From the NCBI RefSeq assembly GCF_018687715.1, contig NC_056766.1, positions 39,155,433-39,219,432 on the forward strand: a DNA stretch of 64,000 nt. Reading direction: 5' to 3'. A model generated the notes under the pieces. It made no database searches, was not told where the DNA came from, and saw nothing but the letters and a program-made list of their open reading frames with translations. Below, one piece after another: positions 10,486 through 21,585 of this stretch (position 1 is the first letter of the stretch; each line of letters starts with the position of its first letter). Position numbers and translations under genes: made by a program. The stretch comes from Carya illinoinensis. Taxonomy: Eukaryota > Streptophyta > Magnoliopsida > Fagales > Juglandaceae.

Positions 10486-11359
10486 TGTCATCAATCTAGT
10501 TGGCTAGGATTAGATGAGTAAATGATAAGGCTTATCTTATCATATTATTTATTATTGTTGGATGAATGTAAAAATAATTATTGATTTGTATCTAAACAAT
10601 GCTGAGTCTATCTAGAAGTGTTAGGAGTTGTTTAGATAAGTCTCTGAAATCAAAATCGAGTTCTGATAGCATTGCACTTATCCAGAAGAAATCTGAACAG
10701 AGTTTAGTCTATATTAGAACAAGTTATCACGAAATGTTAGCAGTCCGTCAAGATGCGTTTTCGCGTCTGTTGCTAACCGTTAATAGAGTCCTACTGCAAC
10801 TGGAACTCTTTTCAGACCTTCTATTTAAAGGAATTTGGTTTTGTATCTCTAAAAAAGACTTTGAGCCACGAATTTCAGAGAGAATATTCTGAGCATTTAT
10901 GAGAGAAAATTCACTTGAGAATTTTCATGAGATTTTTTATATCTTCTTGAGTGTGATCGTGCTTTGAGGGTGAAGGAATATCGATTGGATTTCAGCCTCT
11001 GGAATTCCAGAAGGGAAGTCAACATTTGAAGATTGCCAGAGGTTCGAAGACAAACGGGTCGTTTGTCTAGGCAAGTAAGAGAGTCGAATTGCAAAGGTTT
11101 TGTAATTGATTATTGCTTGTAATTGTTCTTCAAATAATAAGATTGACTTTCCTGGGTTTAGCTGCCCCGTAGGGTTTTACCTTTAAAGAGTTCTTTAAAG
11201 GGTTTCCCTTCGTAACCAATCGTTGTGTCTTGCAAGTTTGATTATTTATTTTAAAGTATTTGATTCGTTTCATAATCTTGATAATTGAGATCTAACCTAT
11301 TTGTTCAAGGAAATTGGTAGACAATTTCGTGGTTTTACAGGGGTACGTTGGAAATTTCA
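10486..11359 (+). repeat. 3' LTR, probably damaged at its left end
   Basis: Homology with the 5' LTR is firm from 10501 (TGGCTAGGATTAG) to the CA at 11359. The first 16 or so bases of the 5' LTR (TGTAAAGGCAAAAAAG) have no clear counterpart. The sequence just before is TTTTGTCATCAATC, which in Sireviruses usually stands directly before the last polypurine tract. A small deletion of that tract and the LTR tip is the simplest explanation. Confidence 0.85.
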
Positions 11360-11364
11360 GAGAT
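11360..11364. other. Target-site duplication GAGAT, right copy
   Basis: GAGAT directly follows the CA end of the 3' LTR and matches 1431-1435, supporting both outer boundaries of the copia element. Confidence 0.75.
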
Positions 11365-11402
11365 AATGGGCATTTAGGGAAGCGGAAGGGAATGCTATTA
11401 GG

Positions 11403-11476
11403 AGGTTTGTTTGTCATTGACTCATCTGTATTCTGTGCCTTTGACATATATGCTGAGAAGTCATATTTCGTTATTT
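11403..11476 (+). repeat. Flank repeat, copy 2 (partner at 340-412)
   Basis: This is the diverged second copy of the sequence around ACTCATCTGTATTCTGTGCC. It begins about 40 bp right of the copia target site, whereas copy 1 lies about 1 kb to the left. The locus therefore already held two copies, or a larger repeat was split, before the element inserted. Confidence 0.75.
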
Positions 11477-11518
11477 TTAGTATGGAATGTGGGTTTTTTA
11501 AAATTTGATTTATATTTA

Positions 11519-11765
11519 TGTGAAATCGCCACTTGTCCCAAAAGCTTAAGTTGATTGGAATAGGTAGATTTTATTATTTATTTTATATCTTAACACTCTC
11601 ATTTAAGTATGGGTCAAACTCTCCCTCAATACATAACCCAACACATGGAATATTTAATTAAATAAGTTAAAATGTAGAGTCAGTGTTTGAACTTAGGACT
11701 TCTACTCTCATACCATATAAAATCATCACTTATTCAAAAAACTTAAACTAGTTGAACATAAAAGC
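11519..11765. repeat. Interspersed repeat with related direct-repeat ends
   Basis: The left end reads CACTTGTCCCAAAAGCTTAA and the right end reads CACTTATTCAAAAAACTTAA, giving similar ends in direct orientation. Between them is the phrase GTGTTTGAACTTAGGACTTC. I recognise this as a type of repeat common in dicot genomes but cannot assign its class from sequence alone. Confidence 0.55.
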
Positions 11766-11774
11766 TCATTGGGC

Positions 11775-12120
11775 AAGTTTGGGGTCTCAGATGAGACAAA
11801 AAATTCTCATTTAATCTCATTTCATTTTATTTCTAAACATAATTCAAATATAAAATTTTCAAACTAATCATTACAACTTTTTCAAACTTTCAAATAAAAA
11901 ATAATTATAACTTTTTCAAATCTCCAAACAAAAATAATATTATAAAATTATATTCTTACAATATTTTAATTTTATAATATTTTTTATTTAATTTTCTCTC
12001 TCTCATTTCCCAAATTTTAAAAAATACTCAATTCAAACTATCTCATTACTATTTACAAACTATCTTATTACTATTTACAAAATTCTCATCTCATATCACT
12101 TTACAATTAAACCTTCCCAT
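11775..12120. repeat. Interspersed repeat rich in ATCTCAT / AACTTTTTCAAA phrases
   Basis: This AT-rich stretch contains TCAGATGAGAC near the start, repeated CAACTTTTTCAAA phrases, and a tandem pair of ACTATCTCATTACTATTTACAA-like units near the end. A diverged relative in the same orientation lies at about 59560-59725. It is a non-coding interspersed repeat of unknown class. Confidence 0.6.
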
Positions 12121-12415
12121 AGTCTCTGAAACAAGATTTTACATGAAAGGGAAGCATCCTTTTTTTTCTCATCTGAATTATTTGTAATTTGCTTCAAGTT
12201 AAATTTTTTAGCTAAAGTACACCGTTTGCCTCTCAAATATTACATGGATTCACATTTCATTTGTGAAAATTACTAATTTCTAATTCCATCCCTAAACAAT
12301 TTAAATGACAGCATTCCTTAATTAGCAAAAAACGTACTTTTAGTGACAGCACTTTAGTCATTTTGTGCATCCTATCCAGAATTTCATGGTTGTAATTATT
12401 GATGTTGTAGATATA

Positions 12416-12424
12416 TAGAGATTA
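12416..12424. other. MULE target-site duplication, left copy
   Basis: TAGAGATTA precedes the left terminal inverted repeat and matches TAAAGATTA at 20832-20840 in 8 of 9 positions. Nine bases is the usual length for Mutator-like elements. Confidence 0.8.
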
Positions 12425-12545
12425 GGATTATGATACACTTACCACTCACTACTACTAGTGTACTACGCTATCCGACGTGGCTTTAATTTTTTTTCTTTAT
12501 TTGTTGTTGATAGGTTTCTTGTGTTTCTCTCTCTTTACTGACGCC
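12425..12545 (+). repeat. MULE left terminal inverted repeat
   Basis: The outer 75 bases or so align closely with the reverse complement of 20757-20831, with small indels near the ACTAGTGT phrase. Weaker matching (TTTATTTG-TGTTGA--GTTTCTTG) carries the repeat inward to about 12545. Confidence 0.9.
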
Positions 12546-12658
12546 TCTTACTTAAATTTATTGATTTTTGCTGCTCCCAGCCGTACTCTTACCAGCATGA
12601 AAAGAAATTGCATGCTGTAAAGCATGAAAAGAATTTTTAGGAAGACACCAAAACAAAA

Positions 12659-12767
<109 letters not shown>

Positions 12768-13910
12768 GCATTAGTATAGGTCGTTTGTTTCAGTTTGTTT
12801 TTTCGTGGATTGCCACCGATGAGCCCAAACGATAAGACCCCAGACGACGCAAGCCCATCTCGGGAGCCCAAACACATCAAGCCCAAACGACATGCAGTCC
12901 ACCTCTAAAGCCTAGACGACAAGTCGTCTGCGGTGGGGATAACTGACTCACCTCCATTGTGTATGTTGTAATCAGTTAATTCTTCCTGTAAAATTGCAAT
13001 TACTAATTTACTACCTATCAACTATCACGTACTCGATTGTTTAAGCATTTACAATTTGTTTGAAACTGTGACTTTTGGACAAGAATGTGATAGTTAGAAT
13101 TTGTTCATGTAATCAATTGAATATTCACAATGACCTTTCTGGAGTATTTTCCACTTGTGTAAATTTAATTTGATTCATTAACAAGTAAATTGAATTTAAT
13201 CATTTTTGTTTGTATAATTGGATGAGTATTCACAAGTAAATTTAATTTATTATTGTAATTCTCATTTTTGCTAGTGTAATTAGTTGAATATTTTTATACA
13301 ATGAACTATATGTGTATTTTCTATCAATACAAGTGAATGCTATATAAGAAAATACAAGCATAATTAAAATTAAACCAAAATTAATACCAATGTTAAATTA
13401 AGTATGGGTAAAAAAATACATAGCTAGTTCACTTGTAAGTTAAATAGGACTTTTTTACGTAAGTACAAGTGAAACCAAACAGAGTAATCCTAACCTTAAT
13501 ACATGTCCTAATTTAATTATATGATAATTATGTTTACAAGCATATTTTTTAATACATATTTTTCTTGGAAACCAAGTATGTGTATTTAATTTACAAGTGA
13601 AACCAAACAGAGTTAAATAGGACTTTTTTAACTTTGCACAATGAACAAGATGTTTTCACCCATAATTAAAGTTAAATCAAAATTAATACAAATGATAAAT
13701 TCACAACTTCCAATTTGCCTCTTATGAAGTTCAATGATGATATATATATGAAAATGCATTGGATTTGTGATGTGTGTATTTTTGCTACATGTATGCCGTA
13801 TTTGATGCATTATTGACCCTTTTTTTTTACATGCTTCATTGGTTTTGTTTTCTTTGCATGGTTATTATTATTATTATTTTTGTCTTCATTTGTTATGTTA
13901 TGTCTATGTA

Positions 13911-16078
13911 GGAATGAAACAAAATAATGGAGATAAGGATGTTATTGAAGAGCTAAGGGCAAGGATGTCATTTTCAATAGTTGAGGAAGTAAGGGAATAC
14001 TACACCAAGTATGCAAAATAAGTTGGGTTTGGAGTGACAAAGCAAAGTTCTAAAATTGGAGATGATGGGAAAATAAGGTATTTCGCCCTTGCTTGTGTCC
14101 GCCAAGGCACGTCTATGAGCACAACGTCTAATATTCTTAAACTGACGCCGATGGAGCATAATGGGTGCAAGGCAAAGATTAATGCCATATTAGGTTCCGG
14201 GGGATAGCTTTGTTTGACTCATGTTGTCCTTAAGCACAATCATGCTCTCAGTCCTGGAAAAGTAAGATATATTAGATGTCATAAGAGGTTAGATTAGTTG
14301 AGCAAGAGAAGATTAGAATACAATGATATGGTTGGCATTCAATTGAGCAAAAACTACAGTTCTTATATCGCCGAGGCAGGAGGATATGATCAGAATCTCA
14401 CATTTGGAGAGAGAGATGCACGTAATTACATACATGAGATGAGATTACTTTGGCTTGGGTTAGGAGGTGTCAAAGCACTATAAAACTACTTCATTCGTAT
14501 GCAATCACAAAATAATAGTTTATATTATGTCATGGATGTTGATAATAAAACCAGATTGAGGAATGTGTTTTGGGCAGATGCCCATAGTAGAGCTACGTAT
14601 GAATCGTTCAATGATATAATAACTTTTGACACATCGTACTTGATCAATGCATACAAAATTCCATTTGCTCCTTTTGTGGGAGTTAATCATCATGGTCAAT
14701 CGATTCTATTTGGATGTGGCTTGATTTATGGGGAGGATACAGACACATTCGTTTGGTTATTTGAATCATGGCTTAAGTGTATAAATAACCGTGTGCCACA
14801 AGCCATAATAACATACCAATATAAAGCTATGAAAAATGCAATTGCAAAGGTGTTTCCAAAGTCTCGACACCGATTTTGCTTGTGACATATAATGAAAAAA
14901 GTTTTTGAGAAATTTGGAGCATACAGTCAATATGATGATATCAAAAATCAACTACATAGATATTTGTTTTCCTCTATTATTTATTTAATTTTGTGTTATC
15001 TCCTTTTGGCATATTATGGGTAATTCAACTACTGATTTTTGGATTGTTCACACAGATGTGTTCATGACACTTGAGTCATGATGAATTCGACAAGTGCTGG
15101 CTGCAACTTCTTGACAATTTTGACCTGCATGATCATTCATGGCTTAAGTGGTTATATTCTGAGCGTCATCTGTGGGTGGAAGTGAGGGTATGAATGCGTT
15201 CTTTGATGATTATGTAAATTCAAAGACAACTTTAAAGCAGTTTGTAGATCAATATGATAATGCACTTAGAAGCAAGATTGAAAATGAACTTGCAACTAAC
15301 TTTAATTCATTCCACACACAAATTCTATGCATTACTTTTTATGGCATTGAGAGGCAGTTCCAAGCAGTTTATACAAATGTAAAATTTAAAGAAGTTCAAG
15401 AAGAGTTGAGAGGTTTGATTTATTGTTGTGTATCAATGGTTCAAAGTGAAGAGGGGATTTTTACATATCATGTGGCTAATCAAGTCCAAGTTATGGATGG
15501 GTTTAGAAAAAGTAAAATATGTTGTTGAGTTTAACGAGGAAGAGTGCAAAGCAAGCTGTACATGTTCGTTGTTTGCTTTTAAGGGCATTTTGTGTAGACA
15601 TATCATCCGTGTGTTGACACTCCATGACAAGAAAGAGTTGCCAGTAACATACATACTTGATAGGTGGAGGAAGGATTTGAAACGAGATTACACACTTATC
15701 CAAAGTAGCCGCGATGATCTTAGTTATAGTCTAAACGCACACCGAATGAATAAATTGAACAAAACTTTTTACGAGATTTTTTCAATCGCAGGCACCTCAG
15801 ATGAAGGTTGTGAGAAGTTAGTAACTCAATTAAGTAAATTGAAACTGGAGTGGGTTGAGCTCCAACCAGTGTGTGATAACCGTTCTATTGAGTCATTAGG
15901 GGTGACAAAGGGGTCTGACAAATTAAAAAGTCATGTTGCTTCCCGCAGTAAAGGGATGCCAGTTTCTAAGAGGGAAAAATCATCAACTGAGAAGGTAATG
16001 AATAGATTGAAAGCAAGGAAGACTCAAAGGCTAAGTCAGGTAGTTTATGTAGTTTGTGTTTTTAATAATATTTTGTAA
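13911..16078 (+). pseudogene. FAR1/MULE-type transposase, degenerate
   Basis: The frame begins after a likely acceptor (ATGTAG) with MKQNNGDKD. A FAR1 DNA-binding domain follows (EEVREYYTKYAK, then VGFGVTKQSSK), although the His-rich end NHALSPGK comes after a stop. The MULE transposase core lies at about 14499-14900 (FWADAHSRATYESFNDIITF, TDTFVWLFESWL). A SWIM zinc finger, CTCSLFAFKGILCRHI, lies near 15558-15605. Lesions are in-frame stops at 14019, 14205, 14295, 14481 and 14883, a likely intron at about 14960-15055, loss of some 15-20 codons near 15170, and a frameshift near 15500. The stop at 14883 replaces the usual tryptophan of RFCLWH. An intron donor may follow RLSQ at about 16039. Confidence 0.88.
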
Positions 16079-19000
16079 TCATCGATATTAACTATCTATC
16101 TTGAAATTTTTAACAGAAGAATGGACCATGCCTAGATAGAACCGTTGTTTCAGATGTTGGTAATTCGCTTGCTTGCTTGAGCGTGATTTTCCTATACCCT
16201 CTATTGCCCAATCAACTGTGGTATTGTTCATTTCTTTTCTAATTTTATAATATTGATTCTTTGAGTATATTAATTGTGGGTATCTTGTCTTCTCTTGATA
16301 GATAAAACCATCTTTCCAACTCTTGGACGATGTTAACTTTTGTGTTACTCCTACATATCAAGATTTAGACATCGACATTCTTATGTATCTGATATTAATT
16401 ATGCTGAAATTAAATTTTACTCAAGATAGTACAATTACTAATGTAACAACATACTGCAAGTTTGGGATTATAGATATATTCTTTAGCATCATTTTGCAAG
16501 GAAAGTGTTGAATTAAAGTAGCCACAGGTGTACTTATTTTTGCAACCATCAAGCTCTCTTAATTTGATGGGTATGATTTGTAAACATGCTCAATCAAGTA
16601 CAACTCTAATATGTGTTGAGTGGTTTGCTTTGGAAGTTTATATTTGAAGTGCATACAATCACATTTTAATTCTACTTTTTTCCCTCTTCGGGGAATGTCT
16701 TCAAACATTTTGAATGATTAAAACTTACCATTATGCATTTACATAGTTATTTTTCGTGTTAATTCAAAGTTGTTTTGAGATTGTTAAGGAGAAGGTTCCT
16801 TTATTGCTAGATTTTATTTTTTCAATTTTTTGTTTTGACAAGTTTAAGAAGGTTAATAAGAACAATATTCAACTAATTAGTTATGGATTTTGAGCAATTA
16901 AATAGCATAATTAGATTAAATAATCGTATTGGTTGTATTGGTCTATTTTGTTATGCAACTTGAGCAGTAGAGCAAGTTTTGTTCTTGGGTTTGATCTAGA
17001 AATCAACGAATATGTTATGACTATGAGAGAATGATTGCGGGAGTTAATGAACAATTAAAGGCAGAAGCTATGCGGCATCATTTAATGCATGAGCACGAGG
17101 TATCTAGGCATTGAGATCAAGTAATGCTACCAAAACATATCATACTGTAATGTGAATCATTTTGTAAAGTTGAAGCTGATGGTAGTCAAAATCAAAATTT
17201 GTATTTTTGTGTAAAGATTTGAATATGTAAATTTAGATTGCAAATGTTGGAACATGGGTACTTTAGTTGTAATCATGCTATGTTAAAAATGGCACAATAT
17301 GGCATCGTGTGTGGGTTACTTGTACTTTTATTTTTCATGGCTTTCGCTTTAGTCTTTCCTGTGCTCAATTGCAACAATATTGGGTGTGGTTGGCACCATA
17401 GATATATGAACAAAGCCAAGATGTTATGATATAAATACCATGCCTGTTGTTAATGAGATCTTTTGTTTGGACTTCTACATAAATTATTGCACCTTTTTGT
17501 CAACATGACGTGAACTCACATAGCTCAGATAGAAGTTTTGGAAGTCATAGTTTCCTTCTATTTTCTTTAGCATGGCATCATTGCCATCAATTTAGAAGGT
17601 TGGGTATTTATTGGAGCATTGCCTATTAGCACCAAGGATCCTGCCATTTTCTTAGGCCAAACCTCATACCATCTTACATATAGAATAACACCATTATAAC
17701 ATTTCAAGAACTCACATATCAATAAGTGATATGGTAGCAATATCATCATTACAATCTATCCAGACCAGTATATTACTGATTCAACTAAAACTTGACAAAT
17801 ACATTTCTCAAGCTCTTAATTTCACAAATACATTTCTCATGACAGATGCATTAACACCATTACAATCTGGAGAAAAAATGAATAAAAATAAAAATAAACC
17901 TATTTTTAATCCATTACAATCTGATTACCCCTTACTAGTCCACCACACTCACGTATATCCTAATCCAGTAGATGTTATAAATGACAGATACACAATCCAC
18001 TTAATCACCTGCTCTTTTTTCTTCTTCCAATAAAAAAGTTAGTCCATCTTTTGATAATTTGAGATCCATATTTCCATTCCTGTCATTTGTGATAAAACTA
18101 TTGTCATCGATCTGTAAAATCCACAACGTTTATTTCCATCTTTCTTTATAGCAGGCACATCAATCTAGCCAAAGATAATGAATCCCAATTAATATTACAA
18201 CTTTACACAATCTATGGTGGATTTGATTGAGTTTTGAGCCAATTATTACGATAACTAAATTGTCCATAAATAAAAGCCTAAATAAATAAATAATCCATGC
18301 GCCTTATCTTTCTTACACAAATACAATGAATAAATAAATAAAGAAACAAACATGAAAACTGTGACTCCCTGAACAAATACATGCCATAGTCTATGCTTAA
18401 TCCCATACAAAGCAATGTGTGGCCAAACCAACAAATCAGAACCATAAACAGATTTGGACCTAAGGCAGTATTCAAGGGGCTACCAACTCTTTATAGTAAA
18501 CACATTCAACAATGTTTTGCTGTGAGTTTTATGAATTCATATCATTTGTAGTGTACGTGAAAAAAGGTAGTGAATGAATGCTATAAATCCCAACAACATT
18601 TCATGTACCTTAAAATCATGCTGAAGATCTAAATTTTTTTTCTAGAATGTGAAGATCACATATAAAGTACCTGGATTCAAGAGTCGACACCAAAACTAGA
18701 GGAGTAAAAATAAGGGCCTCCCATTTTGCTTGAAGAATTCAAAAAATAAAGGTCTTTTGATAAACTAAAATCTCAAAGAAAAATAAACCTCAAGGATAAC
18801 AAGATGAGATGATTAATACTCACTCCAAAAAAAAATGTCTAGGCAAAGTCAAGAACACAAACAACTGCATAAAAATCTCAACCCACCAAATCAAATTCAG
18901 GCCCAAACACTATGGGGTTTGATTAAATCCCCAAGTCCTTTCGTTTTTCCATTTCAAATATCTCTATATCCTTTTCTTAGACATTGATTAATCCAATTTG

Positions 19001-20054
19001 GTTTTGGTTTTTTTTTTTTTTTTTTTGTCAGTTAGAATTATCTGTGGAAATGGATTCAGTTGAAAGCTTCAAGTGTGAAGAAGTGAGGGCCAAAGACACA
19101 ACCAACTCGGAGAGAAAATACTTAGTAATCACAACTAGCCACCAAATATGCAACAATCACAACCAAATCAGGGGAAAAATTGGCATATACCGAATGAATC
19201 ACAACTAAACTTAACCAAAATAAGAGAAAGATTCCACTCAGGGACAGAAAAAATGCCTATGCAAGAATTAATCACAATAGACTCCTTGGTGGCCATATCA
19301 ATGACAGAGATAGGGAGAGGCAAACACTACCTATAGTCTAGCGTGTGTTGTTGGCAGCATCAAAGGTCGAGTGGTGGAATGGTTGGTTGTGCTATATAAC
19401 AAAAATATGAAATACCAAAGCAAAATCACTCAACACAATTCTGGTGCTAGAGGTTTATTAAGGTTTCACTAAGGCTGATCTTGTTCGTGTGAAACAATGG
19501 CATGTGTCATGGTGAGTGAGATTTACACCTCTAGTGTGACAACCTCATGATACACACACCTCCATAAAGGGTGGGCAATGGCCAAAGCTAAATTTAAAAA
19601 AAAATAATAATTAATTATGCATTTACAAAAAAGGAGATTTCCTAAACTTACCAGGTACTGTGAATTAAGATATTTGAGCAATCTTTCGTGTTCATTCAAT
19701 CATCATATATATGCAGGCCAGAGCTCTTACTTGACTCATTCATTCCAGCTTATGACAATAGAAGTTGCATGCAGCTTCTCCAAAATACATTACTTAGATT
19801 CATTCAAGCTTAACGATCATATGGCTTCCTTTTATTTACTCTTGGAACAATGTTAATCTTGTTTTCGAGCAAATATTTTGATTATGATAATTTTTTATTT
19901 TAAACCATACCCTAATGAATGTCCCAAAATGGCCAAAGGAGAGAAACATTTATAAGCAAAATCAAAGACTAGGTTTTGTGGTCTAAATAAAACAAATAAA
20001 CACAATAATATTTCATATACATTGCATAACTTGTTTCACAAGTCAAATTAATCA
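16079..20054. other. 3' half of the MULE, no recognised gene
   Basis: A short open stretch at 17011-17114 (YERMIAGVNEQLKAEAMR) could be a last transposase exon. Beyond it, open frames are under 100 codons and match nothing I recognise. Several minus-strand frames (17567-17749, 18278-18475) cannot be joined into a protein with confidence. The stretch could be a second, minus-strand element gene that has decayed, or captured DNA. Confidence 0.5.
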
Positions 20055-20345
20055 TCAGATAACCAACCACCCAAATTGCAGAGGGAATAACTTTTGTGAG
20101 GTTACCTGACAACTAAAAGGGTGGGGTGGGCTGTGCGTGGCAGCCGCAACAGTAGCAGACGCTGGTGCGATTTTGTCCAAATCGCCCAAACGCAAGAGAG
20201 ATAGAGAGACAGAGAAAGAGTTGATTGAGAGGGAGAGAGAAGCACCCTTACCTTCGAAGGCGACGTTGTACGGTGGCCACACTGCAGGAGGCACGAATTG
20301 AATGATAGAGGAGGTTCGGCCAGGCTAGGTAGCGACACCAAGGTT

Positions 20346-20383
<38 letters not shown>

Positions 20384-20560
20384 AGTGTGGGACAGAGGTT
20401 TGGGAATGGTATGGTGTGTCTCACCATCGACGAGGCCAAGGAGGTTGGTTCACCCTTCTGACAGTCGAGAGAGGTTTGGAGGCCCTTCGACTACGTCGAG
20501 GAGGTTGGTTCACCCTTCTGACAGTGACGCCTGGAGGTCTGTTCTTGGCCTATGACAATG
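20055..20560 (-). other. GC-rich, leader-like segment near the MULE right end
   Basis: This segment is clearly richer in G and C than its surroundings. On the minus strand it shows two consensus splice donors (CTTCGAAG/GTAAGG near 20253 and GTTGTCAG/GTAACC near 20105) and a CT-rich leader. It also holds a GA microsatellite (20349-20382) and a 25-bp phrase, GAGGTTGGTTCACCCTTCTG and following bases, duplicated 60 bp apart (20441 and 20501). It looks like the 5' end of a minus-strand transcription unit, but no protein can be assigned. Confidence 0.45.
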
Positions 20561-20709
20561 AGAGCTTTTTTCATTCGGACTAAGATAGAAAGGAGAGCCT
20601 AGATGAAAATGAAAGGAAAGAGCTAGGTAGGATTTGAATTTCAAAATGAAAAAGTGAAGTTCTGTGTTGACGTACGTCAGAAAATCACATCACACTGCAG
20701 AGAAGTTTG

Positions 20710-20831
20710 TCGGCAGGGAGAAATATTGTCAGCAAGAAACTTGTCAACAGCAAATAAAGGAAAAAAAAATTAAAGCCGCGTCGGATAGCATAGTAAACCA
20801 CTAGTAATGAGTGGTAAGTGTATCATAATCC
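20710..20831 (-). repeat. MULE right terminal inverted repeat
   Basis: Read on the minus strand, it starts GGATTATGATACACTTACC and parallels 12425-12545. Three TTGTC-rCAG phrases at 20708, 20728 and 20750 lie in its inner part and could be transposase contact repeats; that role is an inference. Confidence 0.88.
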
Positions 20832-20840
20832 TAAAGATTA
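20832..20840. other. MULE target-site duplication, right copy
   Basis: TAAAGATTA immediately follows the right terminal repeat and matches the left copy in 8 of 9 bases. Confidence 0.8.
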
Positions 20841-21177
20841 AGATGGCACATTGGGAAAATGACCGTTGGAATAAAGAAAGAATAATATTTTAAATGGAGT
20901 ACACAAAGATTTATTAGTTAGGGCATGAGATAGAATGGTTTTGTAAATGCTTTGCTAAAATAGAAAAAAATGGGTTTGTTAGCTAACATTTAGGGAAATT
21001 TTAGGGAATGAAATATGGATGCTCTTAGCCGTTGGAGAGGGGACTCCAATCGTAGGAATGCCTTGGATGTTGATTGAGTACCATGCAGATCAATACTCAT
21101 TGTGGACTTGGAGGACTTGACCCGCTAGATTATTGCATGCAATTTATTGTTCTTAGGTTTCGGGATTTTCTTTCTCT
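20841..21177. other. Intergenic sequence right of the MULE
   Basis: No gene or recognisable repeat is seen in this short AT-rich stretch. Confidence 0.5.
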
Positions 21178-21585
21178 TTTAATTTTTTTTATAATTAATA
21201 ATAATTTTATTACCATGACTAGACATAACCCGAGTACTCAGAAAATATACAAGAAGAAATACCTACACACAGCAACTAAAAAGATAGAAAAAACTAGATT
21301 AACTCCGACACATGATCATCACCATTCATCACATTAGCCTTAGCCCATAGACATGCAGTTTTAAAGAAAAATTCCTTAATTTCTTCCATCAATGGTTAAT
21401 CTTTGTCTTCAAAACATCTCTCATTCCTTTTTAACCGCCATAAACACCACATGATCAAGCACGAATGAATCATTTTCCAAATAACTGCAATAGGTATACT
21501 CCACTCAGAATATCTCCAACAAGCTAGTAAATTCACCACATAATTTGGCATCACCCAAGAAATAACCATCCAACAATGATATTAA
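21178..21585 (-). mobile_element. LINE (L1-type) 3' fragment
   Basis: Read on the minus strand, translation gives MVISWVMPNYVVNLLACW, then IHSCLIMWCLWRLKRNERCF with EDKD, and later EEIKEFFFKTACLWAKA. These are the conserved last 100 or so residues after the reverse transcriptase domain of plant L1-type LINEs (the WCLWRERN...FED pattern). An in-frame stop follows EDKD. The 3' untranslated tail runs to the T-rich tract near 21180. The rest of the element is absent, as is usual for 5'-truncated LINEs. Confidence 0.8.

Larger units (their letters stand above)
1436..11359 (+). mobile_element. Sirevirus-like Ty1/copia LTR retrotransposon, degenerate
   Basis: The order is LTR, primer-binding site, gag, protease, integrase, reverse transcriptase, RNase H, long spacer, envelope-like ORF, several polypurine tracts, LTR. 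This order, with integrase before reverse transcriptase, defines Ty1/copia. The extra ORF after pol, the clustered polypurine tracts and the KTKWVRK-type phrase before the protease are Sirevirus traits. A hand alignment of the two LTRs gives roughly 35-40 substitutions over about 850 bp, so the insertion is not recent. Gag-pol has eight in-frame stops and two frameshifts, so the copy cannot be autonomous. Confidence 0.93.

Noticed and set aside
13911..16078. Domesticated FAR1/FRS host gene
   Set aside because: Terminal inverted repeats, target duplication and multiple stops show a degenerate transposon gene.
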